Counted from the stretch's first letter, positions 13,000-26,385 are shown. The stretch: 64,000 bases of DNA from Varroa destructor (GCF_002443255.2 NW_019211456.1:46324324-46388323); one strand, 5' to 3'. Notes: generated by a model from the letters alone, not told the origin. Numbers and translations are program-made.

Positions 13000-14880
13000 T
13001 TTCATAAAAATAGAGTGGTTTCTCAATTACTGGCTATTTCCCGATAGACGTCAAATTTAGCTCAAACGTTATAACTGAATGGAATCTATGCATTCGTTGA
13101 TTAAGTATGACCTATGCAGTCACATTCATCACGTATATATATAATTAAACATGTTAATAGTTATCAGTTAATATAAGCATGACAACGACCCGTGCATCTT
13201 TGTGCGTAAACAGAGCAAAAAAATGTTGCACCTAAACTCAAAAATAGCGTCACTGGAGAAGCTTTGTAAAAAACCTCGATGCTGTGAATCAGGCGAGCAA
13301 TCTGAGCATCCGGAGCTAAGAGATTAGGAGGCGCGGATAACGTAAGAGCGCCTTGAGAAGCCCGATAACGGAAAAAGATCTAGCAACTAATCCTGAACAC
13401 TAAATACACTGAAAGTATGATTCCGACACACAGTTTCACAACAAATTTACGACCTTCAAAATCAACAAATTCATAGACCCATCGTTTTACTAAATCGGGT
13501 TTTTTTTTTTTATATTCTACGCAAGATTAGTTTTATTTTCGTTTATGTTTAAACAAGGACCTTTACAGAGCACAATAACCGGTATAATCCAAGTCTTATT
13601 TAGCAGTATATTTTTGTAATAATTTAGCTTCTTTATGCATAAATTTTAGGTTACGCCCTAGCTCTTTACACCGAATCTCACAGTATTCTGTATAACGGAA
13701 ATACCTATTTTTTTTAAGTAAGCTGTCACAAAAAATAGAACTCTGGTTTGAATGGGTATGTTTTTCCTCTGTTTACCGTTTGGGTGGCTTGATCTGCTTT
13801 TTTATGGAGATCGTTATTAATTCATGCACGTCAGGTCTAAGAATGGATAATTAATAAATGTACATAATCTTTACGCTTACCATTTAGCTAGTTTGCTAAA
13901 AGCATATATGCAAAGGACCGCTATGTCATCGGCCATCATTTATAGATCATTATCAAGCTAGTACCCTCAATCCTAAATTGTACATACATATGGGAACCGT
14001 CGATGATATTGTTGGGAATCAAACTCAAACCTCAATTACTGAACTTTAAACGAAATTGTGAGCCCTACTCTCCGGGAGCTTCGGTCACGTCGAGAATCCA
14101 TTAAGAGGACAAATTAATTTAATACGTACGAAGCGAACTCGAAGCGAGTTTTATCACAGTACGCGGAAATTTTGATAGACACTGCATAAACGAGAAGCGT
14201 TGATATTACTATAATGATTCAGATTCTGATTACCTTACAGACAGAGGTTACTGACTATTATATGTGGGTATTGGTTTGCCTGTAAATTTTGCCAGCCAAC
14301 AATATAACGGCTAGCTGTTTTTTTTCGATATTATCGTCATAAGAATACTTTTACTTGAACCATGTGTTGCTTTATGACTGTTACTACTTTATAGATATCC
14401 ACCAAACTGCCAACCTGGTCGCATCATTTGGGTGTCTCTGTATTTACGTATAGAGTAGATTATTTCCCTAATGTCGTGCCAATGTGTAATCGTGTCAAAT
14501 GCTTTCTTCGTTTTTTGTTACCGTTGTATCATTAACGTTCGGCTGTCAGATTTGCTCTAATCTATATATTAGGAAGGCGGAACTAATTGACTTTGGACAG
14601 ATTGTGCCTGTGTACATGTAACCGAGCTCACGAACATCAAAGACTCAGTTGTCGCAAACCGCCGACAGGGTAGCTGGCTTGGATATCAGGGATCATTTCG
14701 AGATGCCCAAAAACAGAGGCATATAATTAGCGTTTACTGAGTATCGAACGCTCGTGGCACTCTTACGTCGCCGTAATTCGTCTGTCGATAGAGGTTTATG
14801 CTTGGGCTCCAGGTAGCGGTGAGGCGTCGCTAGTGAAGCGTCGATACATGGCCTACGGACTCGATTGCGCATGCATACAC
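13000..14880. other. AT-rich DNA, no gene seen
   Basis: I see no supportable feature beyond short poly-T runs (for example near 13501) and an AT-dinucleotide patch near 13136. Confidence 0.4.
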
Positions 14881-15099
14881 TTTGTCCTTACGAAGAACAC
14901 ATCCGGTCCAACAGCAGCCTCTTCGAGCTCGTAAACCTTTCCCGGTTTCCGGGCCTTTGAATCTAAAGCCCCTTAACTTACTCGACGTCTACTCGATCCA
15001 TAAGCTCGACGATATTCTCCTCATGGCGCCATTGACCTCATTGAGTTGTGCGTTACATAAGCACCGAAGAGAGAATAGCTGAATTGCTCCAGCTAAACG

Positions 15100-15942
15100 A
15101 AGTGGGGGCCTGCCAACATGACAGCGAACTCGACGCAAAAGGACATTACATAGTATAGGAAGGGCAATTCCCCTTGCGGATGACCTGGCCGAAGTTTCTG
15201 AAGCAGCGACGTTGCCGACTTACAGTGAACTCTCAGTGACATAGTGCCGCTTCCCCCCTCTTCCGTTGCGGATGAGGCCTAGAGTATATGGTTGAGTGGA
15301 GAACACCGCGACCACGACATGCAAACAATGATTGGCTTTTAGCGATTCACCCAAAGGACGGGCTGGCGGTCGGGCAGAACGGTTATGGGGCCATGTCCTA
15401 GATCATCTCTGTACGCTTTGCTCGGTGTTTGCTGTGGCTTGCCCTAGACTCAACACGCACAAGGACCAAATTCGATTAACCAAATTGCAGAGCAACAAGA
15501 TAAACTATTGAACTAAGTCAACATTAATAACGCTCGCCGTTCTGACATGCTGTTCAACACATATGCACGCCACTGACAGTCCGGCGACGAGAGTGGACAT
15601 GGGGGCGGCGGGTAAGGAACCGTTTGGCCCTAGAGGAGGACATAGAATGAAATAGGTTAGGCTGAGGCGGCCCGGCTCAGGCCAGGCTAGCAGAGAGCGG
15701 TAGCACAGCGAGCGTCCGCTGCCCGCATCCTACTACCGGTGCCCAAACCGGCTTCGATTGAACAGCAGCAACGCCAGCGGCGGCGTCGCCTACTACCAAC
15801 TCAGTTAACAATTTCAATAACACAACGGTTTGTCACTTCGTGCAGTTGACTACAACGCGGCTGCTGCCGTCGCCGTTACCCTAGGCTTGGCTTCGAGGTA
15901 GTAGCGTGCCGTCTTGAAGTCGGAAGCGTCGTTCTATAAAAA
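15100..15942. promoter_or_regulatory. GC-rich block ending in a TATA-like box
   Basis: About 15570-15900 is GC- and CpG-rich with CGGCGGCG-type runs. It is followed by TATAAAAA at 15935-15942. The combination resembles a plus-strand core promoter with transcription starting near 15965-15975. The only ORF just downstream (16038-16304) starts at TTG rather than ATG and is followed by an AATAAA near 16301, so the gene that this would serve is not established. It may be a promoter for a non-coding transcript or a chance TATA match. Confidence 0.25.
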
Positions 15943-16409
15943 GGTCTCTCTTGACTCTATTATATCGTAAAGCGTGTAACCATAAGTGTTGCGTTTAACG
16001 GAATGGCTAACTACATACCCGTGGACCTATAAATCTGTTGGCCAATATAGATGTCAGCGTTATCTTAGGTTGTCAAAGACTATGCATTTATCTGTTTCAT
16101 GTGCAACGGCATGATGCATCATTCCAGCAAAGACAATTGTGCTATACCGCACTCATGATATACGACTCGGATGGTTTTATAAATAGCGAATTATCACAAA
16201 TTTTAGCCACTTCTGCACAAAGCCCATTTGCGGCCCAACGAACAGAAAGTAGCAAGTCTAATTATATGGCGTCATTGTCATGTCGAATGATATCGGCTGA
16301 ATAAAAATGAGCAAAATTTTTTCTACTTTTTCTAAACCTATTTTTAAAAGTTTGCGTAACTTCTTAAAATGATAAATGCATGTAAAAAAAAAAAAGAACT
16401 GACGCCGAC

Positions 16410-16429
16410 ACAAGTTGACGTCAACTTGT
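16410..16429. repeat. Perfect 20-bp palindrome with a TGACGTCA core
   Basis: Each of the ten base pairs around the centre (16419/16420) is complementary. The core TGACGTCA is the consensus of the cAMP-response element bound by CREB/ATF bZIP proteins. An A-run lies to the left and a T-rich run to the right, which would lengthen the inverted symmetry imperfectly. Function is inferred from the motif alone. Confidence 0.6.
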
Positions 16430-19400
16430 TTTTCTTTTTAGTTTAAGTTTAGGTGCCCTTTTTCTTTAGTTAGAAAGTCCGAAGAAGCTACTCAGCTCTT
16501 GTCATACTACATATACATATGAGTGAAAAGGCCAACACACATTACAGCTTCGAATATTGGCTAGAAATAAAAACAAAATGGCATAACATTATATTGATCA
16601 CCTTAGTACAAGATGTATTTTGTTAATATATTTCCTATGATGTATTATATACATTTAGTACTTCTTATAACACGATATCAAACCTGCGAAGTCTGAGGAT
16701 AACACAGTTCGTATAACTAGTTTTTAGAAATAGCAGCCAGCTCACCCATTAGTATGCGTTATTGTTATCAAAACGCAACAGATAGTCTAGCTAACCCAGG
16801 TATAATATTTAAAAAAAAAAAACAAGATTATAATCAATGTGTAAAAGTGGTAGATGTTTCCACACATTTTCTAACATTAACCCGTTGGCAGGTTTAATCG
16901 GTTCCTACGGTAAACGCTAATCCGCTCTCAGGCGTCAATGTGGCGGCATTGTAAATAGGAAATGCGTTCGATGAAATGATGAACTTACTTACTGTGGATA
17001 TACCGATAGCAGCCGTTATATATATATAAATATGAAAAGAAATTATTTTTGGATATGTTATATTGCACGTAGCGTCTCAAAAAGTTAGTTTTGCCCGAGC
17101 AAAAGTAAAACTATAACGTGGAAGGGAAGCTCTATTGAAAATCTCGCGCGCGGGACGAACAAATACAGCAGGTATCCTGAGCTATGACGGCAACAAACTG
17201 AGAAGGTGAATTGAATAGCCCGATAACAATGGCTACGAAACACTCCTACTAAGAGTGAGGAGGCACTTAAAGGGACCGCACCTGCGCATTTCGACCTCTT
17301 GTTATTAGAGACTATCGTAAGGCAGGGATTCAAGGACAAGTTTGCAGACAAACATCAGATAGATCGAGCAATCATAAAATTTAAGGAAAAACACTTGAGA
17401 ATTTGTTAGAGATCGAGCAAGCCATGCTCTAAGAGGTTAGAGTAAAACGTTCTTAGTTAATAGATGATAAGCGGCGAAGCTTGTCTATTTTCATAATCTA
17501 CAGACACGGGTAGAATTGTACGCGAAGCGAACCTATACATTCACGGAACATATGCTGGGAAGATCAGACATATATGAAAGGCTTTAATGTGATTCCACAA
17601 CCGGGCATGTATCGAAAACGTGCTATCGTCATAAAGGCAGTGAACATGCATACGGGCTCTAAACAGGAGTTTGGTACATCGCGGCCGTTAAGCCAGTCCT
17701 GCATGTGACGCAGACATCTGACTACTAGGGGAACTTTTTGGAGCATAATGTGTTCTAAACACCTACGACTTTTCTCGGCGTTCTTGGTGCCATGTGGTCA
17801 TAGTTTACGCTTGGGAATCTAGACGTTGAATAAGTACGTTCCATTTATCAGAGTAGATTAGTTGGATCGAAGGAGAGCGTCCGCTTTTTTTAAATATCAC
17901 TTTTTCTCCATGGTGTATTTACTTTTATCTCGAGCTGAAGTTGCAAAGGTGGATATTTTTGAAGCATTATGCTATATTTATATTATACACGCCGAAAACT
18001 TGCAGATGCCCTGCTCGACAGTGGTCGGCTACGTTCAAAGTTAGCGTCTTCAACCTACAGACAACCCATTTTCGTCAGCCATGCTAGGTCGGTCATGATC
18101 TCGGGTAGGAGTAGCTTATGCATAGGCCCACAAAAACGCGACTATTGTTAAATATCTTAAATCTATGGGATTTTATAAAATTTAGGAAGCCGAGTTTATG
18201 ACATAACTATAACATGTATGAAAAAAAATTAGAAAGTAGGATTTCTCACGTTTGACTCTGGGAAATACCCTTAAGCCTAAAACTAAACCATATCTCCATC
18301 AAAAAAAAACTATTGGAAAATGCTTGAAAAACGCAACAGCCGATAAGAATATTTATATAGTTTAAGTGGACTAAATAGACGAGGTTGCCAAGGTCATCCC
18401 TTTTCATGACAATGCCATACTTGACAAAAGTCGTTACAGCGACCCCAAAGTATTTTTAGTGGGCATTACAGCCAGCGTATTCGTCGCACACACACGCAAA
18501 TTGCCACCCCACCTAATTATTTGCTAGAATAGTAACCGTATATTTGACGGACTTAAAAATCCACTGAATAAGTAAATGGATATTAGATCTAAGAATTTTT
18601 CTGGCAAGCAGGAATGAGTAAGTTTTTTGAGAATGAGAGAAGATCATAAAGGGTGATGCGTAACAGATGAATGTTTTCGTAAGTTAATAACCTGACACAC
18701 AATTATCCGCGTATTCTGCCGCCGGTTCGCTCGAACGAATACGTGACTCTTTTCGCCGCTTTTGGTAACACATCCTTTATGGGTGAATGACAGAGGTACT
18801 GTATATACCTAGGCAGTGCCTCGATTTCGCTTGGCGTAGTCATTTCGTCTTCCACTAGTCAGATCTTATTCAGACAGCCAGGCGAAAAAGTAGACCGTAA
18901 GTAGAACGATACTATTCAGTCGTGCTAGGGTGGATGTTTCTCCTTTTTTCAGAGCAAACGTCTGGGCTAAGTCTTCGAAGAGGATAGTAATGGTAGTAGC
19001 AGCGGCAGCAGCAGCTAGCATGCCACAGAGAGCAGCGCATGCGAGCACAAGAGACTTTAGCGTTGGAACGAAAAGAAGAGGCCAAAGCAACATATGGGCA
19101 AGATACTGTATTCAGGATCGGTTCATAACAGGTGCTTAAGACATAAAAGCAAGGCGCTATAGAGACTGGAGGAGTGGCGTCTGGTCCTCGTTAGGGTCCT
19201 TAAAGAAAAATGGTCGCACATCCATGAATTGTCGTCAGCTTCGTCGGACTCTGTTGAATGAGACTGAAATGCTTGCGACATAACAACAAGTTGATGTTCC
19301 GAATCTGGGAAAAGTTCTTGCCAAACTGTGTTGTTTGTAGTTTCCTCCTAAGTAATAACAGCAAGCAGAGGAACCACTCATACATCATAAGAATTGTAAT

Positions 19401-20600
19401 CGTAGCAAGCAACATATTTGTCGATGACATAAAGAACCTTGGTGCGGACTTTGTTCTCTTAATATTCTATTTCTGCTAATAGCTACAAGCAATAACGGTC
19501 GGTTTTTCTTTAATCATAAAGCGTTAACTGCGGCAAACAAATGGAAGCTCGTCATTTGAAGGTCGTGCTCTGCAGTATATAACGATAACCAAATTTAGTC
19601 CTAGGTTACCTTCGCATCAACAACGCTGACTACTCATTACGATGCGATTTTGTATTAAATACGAATATTATAGGCTATTCGGCAGCGCATCCCTTTACTG
19701 GTTTTTTGTAAATTTAACATTTTCTTTCGTTTCACAGAAATAAACTTGTATCTGTAAGATTTTCAGAGAGCAGTTTATGTCAATCTGAAGATAACGGGAC
19801 ACATAAAAGCGATTTAGATAAATCCATCTGAAGTCCGTTTAATTACAACAATGTGATTCACACGAGCCGACACACAGGAGGTAGTGCGCGGATATGGAGC
19901 GGGGTTTTGCCTGGCCCCTGCTTACCACGTCGGCATCTTCTTGAACTGCCTCTTTTTTCTTCGGGCAGCACGAATCCTGCCCGCTGCGAATATCGTTTCA
20001 TTTTGAATTAAGGCAATGTGCTGACATATGCGTTCAACGTTTGTTGACCTCCGCGTGACCCCCTTTTTCTGTTTCCTGGATGTTTAGATCCCTCTAGATA
20101 ATGATGCGCAAAGTGTGGATTTTGTAGAAAAGAGTATTTTACATAACTAGGATAGAGAGCAGTAAAAGCAGAATGCAGGCGATGTTTGTTTGTATTTTTT
20201 CATTTCAACAAAGCAAAGCAATACATTTATCAGTAAACGCGAAATCTGTAAAGAAAGGTAGCGGGTGCTGAGATAATACACAGATAAAATTCAAGGCAAT
20301 CCATAGTGGGCCTGGCAAGAAATGCAGTAGAAACCTGAACAAATTATTGGTGAAAAAAAAAGAGAAAAATAGTAAGAAGGTTAGTTAGTTCTACGATTTT
20401 GTTGACCGCTTAAGGCTATTGACAACACCTCTCGACGCCAGCGGAATCGTCAAAATAAAAACGGATTTATGACAAAGGCCTCTATCCAGCCTAAAAACGA
20501 TAAACCGTACATTCTGCTACTCCTTACCTACCTCATTCCTCTTGCCTCTCTCTTACTTAGAACTTGCTAGTTTTTATTCGGTTTCCTGTGAGGATTTTCG
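16430..20600. other. AT-rich DNA, no gene seen
   Basis: The stretch contains poly-A/T tracts (16806, 18300, 20343) and short open frames on both strands near 17085-17351 and 18866-19479, without ATG context or splice pairs that I trust. The 18866-19093 minus frame encodes an alanine-rich stretch that mirrors a GCAGCAGC run at about 19000-19013. Confidence 0.35.
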
Positions 20601-20984
20601 TCTTTTTTTTTTTACCATACCGTCAATTACTATACGACCAATAATTCGTTATGAAACAAATCCCTTTCGATGTCGCCGATGTTGGTGTTTGCGGTGGTGA
20701 GAAATTCGTTAGAGGAACGAAGTCCAAGGGAGCTTATATTTCTCCCGTTGCTATCATCATTTTCTACCTAAGAGCCGCTACTATCGCTAGTGATTCGCTG
20801 TTACGCATACATCAAAAGACGGGCGTGAACAGAAGGAGAATGCGCGTATCTTCTACCTTCTCGTCATTCTACAACACCATCGTTCGCTTTCGCCGTCTTC
20901 CATCCTGCTTGCCTGCCCACATGTTTTCGTCTCCAGCTCCCAGTTTATATTTCCTTTCCCAGGTCTCATTCCGTCGTCGATTCG

Positions 20985-20993
20985 TATATAAAG
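20985..20993 (+). promoter_or_regulatory. TATA-like box
   Basis: TATATAAAG stands at the start of a GC-richer stretch that also has a good donor site 190 bases downstream (21185|21186). Position and context fit a plus-strand core promoter. No transcription start can be fixed from sequence. Confidence 0.25.
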
Positions 20994-21119
20994 TATAACG
21001 TGTATTAGAGCGCTTTGCCTTTACGCGTATAAACTTGGTTGCTGACGCTACGAGTTTTCATCGGACTGCCGTCGGCCTCTTCGTCGTCGTAGTGGGCGTC
21101 ACTTTATAGGAGAGAACGA

Positions 21120-21185
21120 ATGTACCGGGCTTATCATAGGGCAGTAATACCGCGCACGAAGACCGACCGTCCAACTGACTCTCTG
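21120..21185 (+). CDS. Candidate first coding exon
   Basis: The ATG at 21120 lies about 130 bases downstream of a TATA-like box. It opens 22 codons (beginning MYRAYHRAVI) to a good donor, CTCTG|GTGAGA. If not spliced, the frame continues to TAG at 21246-21248 and ends in a run of five prolines. The residues are charged and protein-like but too few to recognise. I give it low confidence because no matching acceptor downstream can be singled out. Confidence 0.2.
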
Positions 21186-22131
21186 GTGAGAACCAACAAC
21201 TCAAATCCTTTCGAGTTCTTGCCACCGCCGCCGCCTAGAGATTACTAGCTGTAGCCAGTACACACAGTTACGTAGTTATAGATTCTGCTACCAAGCTACC
21301 GTCAGCCAGACACTGTCGACGAGGACCTTTCCTGCCGTTCCTCTCGGAAAGTCGACAACCTCTTGAGACTTACGCGCGGTTGGCCCTCGAAAGGTATCGT
21401 ACCACCGAGTTCGCACCAGCGGCTCACTACCATCGGTAGGTGCCACGGTCTTCTGCCACCCCTCCAATCGCAACCCACTTCATCCCACTTCTGGCCATAA
21501 GATTCTACGAACCTCCCAAACAAAGTGAAAGAATGAAGGTATACACGTATGTCTATATACATTGAACTCCGACCGCGGGCCGTATTCGGTTCTGAAACGT
21601 ATATCCTGTAAGAAACGAACTTTCTCGCATCACAAGTCATCTATAAAATTGTGTAGAGATTGGTTTTCCGCGCAGTCTAATAGTTGTGGATGATGTACGT
21701 TTTTGTCGTAACGCCGTTGTCAGCTAACCTATAAAAAAAGATTCAAGGAAACGATGCCTTATATTGATTGATAGAGATACGATATTTAAACCTATAATAT
21801 ATCCGTAGTGTCATCGTAAGGATTAACTAAATGTATTAATAAAAAACGCGCGTTAGATATGCTTTAAGTCACAGTCGGCTCATTTGGATTTGGAAAGGTA
21901 CATTCCTCCATATGGAATGATATAAGACATATCTGAGCCTCCAAAAATTTACTAGTTTCTGAATATACGAGTGTACCTTGTATAGAACTAGATCATATAG
22001 TCCTAAGTGTTTATTGTATACTTCTATCTGAAAATGCACACCGAAAAGTTAACACCGATACACGCTCCTGAAACAATTTAGGCATCTTTAGGGTAAACAA
22101 AATAAATACCGTTTATTATGCTGTTGCTACA

Positions 22132-22740
22132 GTGATACCTTTCCCGCTATTTAGGCACCTTTGCCCTTGTCAGTTGTATTCAAGCAAAGTTTTGCAAAAA
22201 TCGATGTTCCGCGCCAAGACATCCTCACATACGTCTGCCCTGCAATTCTGCAGGCGGAACCTCAAAGTCACATGGCGACTGAAACGCACTAGACGGCCCG
22301 ACGTGCATTACATAGAAAACAGACGAGCCGAAATGACCATGGGCGACCGCCCCTGCATAAACTCAAGATTACCGCCCCTTCCAGGCAGAAAGTGGTTCGA
22401 GGTGGAGGATAGTGTGGGTTGCGTCCTGGGTATGGGGTCAGCGGCATCACTGCGACCGACGCAGCCACTGCCCTTAGCCTACAAATCTCGAATACGACGT
22501 TGTTGTATGGCACATGACATATGCATGTTCCTCATAGCTGTTCTCCAATTCTGGCTATGTGGCAACCTCTCTTCCCACCGTGTTTCCAATGCACGGCGGA
22601 CTCCCGTTTCGTGCTGCCAAAAGCCGCTTTACACTTCTATAGTACAGCATGACGCGTCTTATTGTCCTGCTTCACAGAGTTGTGATGTCCTGCGCTATTC
22701 TCATTGTACTGCCAGCTTGACAGCGAAACACTGCTGCTAA
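22132..22740 (+). CDS. Longest open frame of the window, doubtful
   Basis: A 202-codon frame starts at GTG (no early ATG) in a GC-richer stretch and ends at TAA 22738-22740. The translation is rich in Cys, Ser and Arg with no recognisable domain. The other frames of this stretch are interrupted but equally undistinguished, so length is the only argument. It could be an exon of an unknown gene or a chance opening favoured by composition. Confidence 0.2.
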   Translation: MIPFPLFRHLCPCQLYSSKVLQKSMFRAKTSSHTSALQFCRRNLKVTWRLKRTRRPDVHYIENRRAEMTMGDRPCINSRLPPLPGRKWFEVEDSVGCVLGMGSAASLRPTQPLPLAYKSRIRRCCMAHDICMFLIAVLQFWLCGNLSSHRVSNARRTPVSCCQKPLYTSIVQHDASYCPASQSCDVLRYSHCTASLTAKHCC

Positions 22741-22899
22741 CTTCTACTGTAAAGAGGAGCAAATACCCTACACGAATACGCCTTACTGGCGCCTGTTACC
22801 CGAAGGTTTTTCAGAGCATATTAATTACCGGAAATATCATTGTCCATCCAGCTCGTGCACGCGCTTCCTTTACCTTTCCTGCTGCCCTTTTGTTTTTTC

Positions 22900-23035
22900 T
22901 AGCTCTTCATCCACCCTATCTACCTCGACCCCCTACTGCCCGATTTCCCTTTGGTCCTCTGTCGCCCGTCGGCAGACTCCCAGTTCCACCACCCAACGCC
23001 TGCTGCTACTGCCCGACACTTTGCGACTTTGTAGC
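22900..23035 (+). CDS. Candidate exon after a strong pyrimidine tract
   Basis: A long pyrimidine stretch (about 22865-22895) ends in TTTTTTCTAG, a good acceptor. The next about 43 codons are open in phase 0 (begins LFIHPIYLDPLLPDF) and end at a TAG near 23032. The residues are plausible but unrecognised. Because the whole neighbourhood is pyrimidine-rich, the acceptor may be fortuitous. Confidence 0.2.
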
Positions 23036-23999
23036 AACGAGAAAGGCGACCCAATGAGTGCGGCAAAGCACAACGCTGCTTTACGCAATAGTCATTCTCC
23101 CTGACATTTGGCGACCGGGGTTGCAGGGTAAGTAGGCCAGTGACCCAGCTGCGCTTTGGCATTGCTAAAGTCTTCGCGGAAGGGACAGGAGTGGAGGAGG
23201 ACGAACATGGGACAGGAGCATAACGAAGCGCTGGCAACACGAAGTGTCCAACTCAGTCGGCCGTTTGTGTGCGCGCTAACAAATAGACTTTTGCCCACTT
23301 TCTAGATACTATGACACAATACGACGTCGAGCAGACGCGAACATGTGCAACGGTTCAGAATCGCCTAACGGCAACCAGCGCGCACCTCCCGTGCACCAGC
23401 TGGTTCTGCCGCACTGTCGCAGCGCGATACTACCGGACTAGCTGCATGCAAACAGGCAAGTCAAGGCCAGCTCGTTTCGATAAAAAGCAGCGTGGGCATC
23501 CTGTGGATTCTGAAATTCCTGTGGATTATTAGCTTGGTGGATAAGGTGTTCTGCAACCGACGATTTATCAGACGGCGATCTTACGTCAAGATTTACATCG
23601 TTAATATAATGAACAAGTTGACAAGGACAACAAAACAGAAGTTGCGCCAGCAAGAAAAAGACCGACTTCAGTAAAAGGGGCAGTGCTGATAATATCGATA
23701 CACAATATAATTAATGAACGAAAATTAGAAGAGTGACCTGGAGCTTGTTTGGTCGATCAAAGCGATATCAAAGGTTCCTATTTAGTTCTTTTATTAGTTG
23801 AGGGCACCATGGTAGGAACTCAGCGAAAGAGCTTATCTGACATGCCATAGACGATTCCAGCATATTGAATATTCAGACATAACGACGCTTCATTCGAAAA
23901 CATCTTTTTCCTACTGACTAGGCTATTTTTCGCGGAACTGTACTTCTCTGTGTCTCACTGTATAATGTTTAGAAGACATAACACGCTCTTCACAACTGT

Positions 24000-25289
24000 T
24001 GTCTGAACAATGATGGAACAGCACGACAGACAGCGATCGCAAATGTTGCTTTGTGCGAGAATAGCCTGGAAAAAACCAGGGGTTGGACCGATGTATATAT
24101 TTGCGCGTCCATATGCTCTGCAGGAGAGTTCGAAATTTCCATGCTTGGACCTGCACAATGTGCGTTTCGGTAAGGGAGTGTTTTGTGTGTACGTGTGTAT
24201 ATCTGTGGAGAAGATGAGCGGTACAAGAAGAGGCCCAGCTGTTGCCCATCCGAATGCCTGCCGAACCGACTACGTCTGCCACATCGTCCTCGATAGCGTG
24301 GCGTTAACGGCGGCATCGGCGTCTTAAGTGACGGCCGAGTTACCCTTGAACGACGAGCTGTTACGCGACTGCGGTGAAGGTTGGTGCCGTTGATGCTACT
24401 GCTTCTACGAGTACGAGTGTGGCCGCTACGGCAGCTCCTGCTTTTTCTCCCGTAGTGGTCTGTTTCCTTTGGAAGAAAACGAAGAGGAATGGCCCCATGG
24501 CCTTTGCTTCTCCGACAAAGGGATAAGCTGAGGGGAGACGAAGTGTTCGGGACGCGCTGAAACGACTCGAGAAAGCAGAACAGAAACGGGAGCACGAAGG
24601 GAGAAACTGGCCAATATTCTGTTCACCCACGGGTTTGCATAAAAATGCTGTTTTGCGTGGAAAGCAGCGGCGGCGGCGTACACACACATATAGAAAGTTT
24701 TGTTAGGCGCTGCCAAGCCTTTGCTTTTGCGCCGACCCTTCCTCAGTGAGTGTGGCCTCGTGTGCACGCTGCTGTATAGATGTGTACGCATGTTCGTCTG
24801 TGGTCGTCTAAGCCTGTCTGTGGGCTTGTGTATTCGCTAGCAAAGGATGCCAGCCCAGTCTATGCTGGTCGGCGAGACGTTCAAAGCGCACCGCTGCTGC
24901 AGTCCGTAGTATTCTTGCAGGGGTCTTACTAGCCGCTGGAAAAAGGCAGGGCTATATGGGGGGACGGAAGAGTGCGCGTCTGCAGTCATAAGAAAGCATT
25001 CAGCTTGAGTACGTCCGTACCTACATGGAGTGCGGCCGCGTGCGTCCGCTCGTCCCGGCTCTTCTCTCTAGCCTGTTTCTCTTCTGTGGACTCTCGCAGA
25101 AGGCCGTGCGTCCCCTGCCGTAGCCGTCAAATTCTGCTTGCTGCTGCTGCAGCTTCTGCTGGCCGTTTGGTTCAGCTCGCTCCTTTGCTCGTCACTTACC
25201 ACGTGGAAGGGGCACGCACACACTCTGCAGTGCGACGTTCTTATACTTAGTTCTGCTTCATTCCACTTCTTCTTCATTCTTTCTTTCAG
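24000..25289. other. GC-rich, strand-biased region
   Basis: Long open frames exist on both strands (for example 23990-24595 minus and 24972-25250 plus), but they look like by-products of high GC. The translations are Ser/Arg/Cys/Pro-rich with no motif. From about 25000 the plus strand is strongly pyrimidine-rich. This looks more like promoter or 5' untranslated DNA than coding sequence. Confidence 0.35.
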
Positions 25290-25422
25290 TTGCCTGCCTC
25301 CTACACCTCTCTCGCCTCATGCTGCCCCCCTTTCGAACTGACGGAACAACTACCTGCCAACTCCCTTTCTCGTGCTGTATGCTCTAAAAATGTTTCCGGC
25401 CGACGGCACACTTCTCACACAA
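25290..25422 (+). CDS. Candidate internal exon
   Basis: A classic acceptor (polypyrimidine tract ending TTCTTTCAG at 25289) and a good donor (ACAA|GTAAGC, exon end 25422) bracket 133 bases that are open in phase 0 (LPASYTSLASCCPP at the start, then a neutral, polar stretch). The exon could equally be untranslated. It lies in the same plus-strand pyrimidine-rich domain as the donor at 25638. I recognise no product. Confidence 0.25.
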
Positions 25423-25446
25423 GTAAGCTTGCCTAAGTAATATAAC

Positions 25447-25638
25447 TTGATTTGGGAGCCAGCCGGCCCTGTGCCATTTAAGGTGTATAAGGGTTGTAGC
25501 GTCGGTGGGCACTGGCCGTTGTCGGCAAGCAGTTTTCTACCTCTTAGCTGCGCAAGGCAGTACGCGGAAGGCGGCGGCAGAGGCGGTGCAGCTACGCCGA
25601 CGCTATATGCCGTCTTGCGCAAGCACCAAACTGGGAAG
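25447..25638 (+). CDS. Candidate exon ending in a perfect donor site
   Basis: AAG|GTAAGT at 25638/25639 matches the donor consensus completely. The frame before it is open from about 25447 and is Gly/Ala-rich towards the end (GGGRGGAATPTLYAVLRKHQ). An ATG near 25607 in another frame would give only about ten codons before the donor, so this could be a first exon with a short coding part. The acceptor or transcription start at its left end is not clear. Confidence 0.25.
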
Positions 25639-26385
25639 GTAAGTACTGAGGCAGCCCGAGACTACCTGCAGTAGAAGGCAATAACGAATACAATGGGGCT
25701 AGAAAGGAAGTCGACGCTCACCTGCCTACAGACAGCGGGTTTGAATATTTGACGCAAATCATCCCACATCACCGTGCGATGAGAATATTTAAACTACTAC
25801 TCATTATCGTTCATGACCACCAGCATTTTTCCAACAGGCCCTTTTCCCCTGCGCTACCCAATTTTCTCCCCTAACTTTGTTCAGCCAATGTAAAACTTTC
25901 TGTCGTCATAGCCTATAGTCCTGTATAGGGCAGTGAAGGCATAGATGCAATGCAAGAGATAGAAAAAACTTGCGAGCACCAACCGGTAAGCTGGTGGAAC
26001 CTGGCAGCGATGAAGTGCGATATATTAATGCTCCCGTGGGTATAACGTGGGCTTAGCGAAACGTCGCCGACTGCAAACTAAAAAACCATTGCGTCACTGT
26101 TGAAGGTTGGTTCAGACTACCGGACCGGGTGAGATACGCGAAGGGCTCAAAAGGATAGGAGAACCGGGAAGGACGAGGAAGGGATGTCATAATATATTTT
26201 CACTGACAGTAAGGACTGGCAATATCTATGTGCTTGTATATATGCACGCGTGTAGGTGGGTTATTTCGAGGACTCGAGCCGGTCGATAGTCGGTAAGATA
26301 CTCCTCTATCTACTACAGATCCTGCTTTCTGACTGTGCGCTTTTTCATTTGGCTCGTTCTTTGCTTCTGTGGCACCACCCACTAG

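Noticed and set aside
14882..15082. Frame with LDDILL, recalling the Gypsy-type RT box (V-Y-L-D-D-I-L)
   Set aside because: The residue before LDD is Lys, and no other pol motif, LTR or primer-binding site is seen nearby.
22289..22513. Minus-strand 74-codon frame under the 202-codon plus frame
   Set aside because: Low-information composition and no splice signals; most likely a shadow.
24361..24791. Long minus-strand open frames in GC-rich DNA
   Set aside because: Arg/Ser/Pro/Cys-rich translations without motif, splice pair or good ATG; they reflect base composition.
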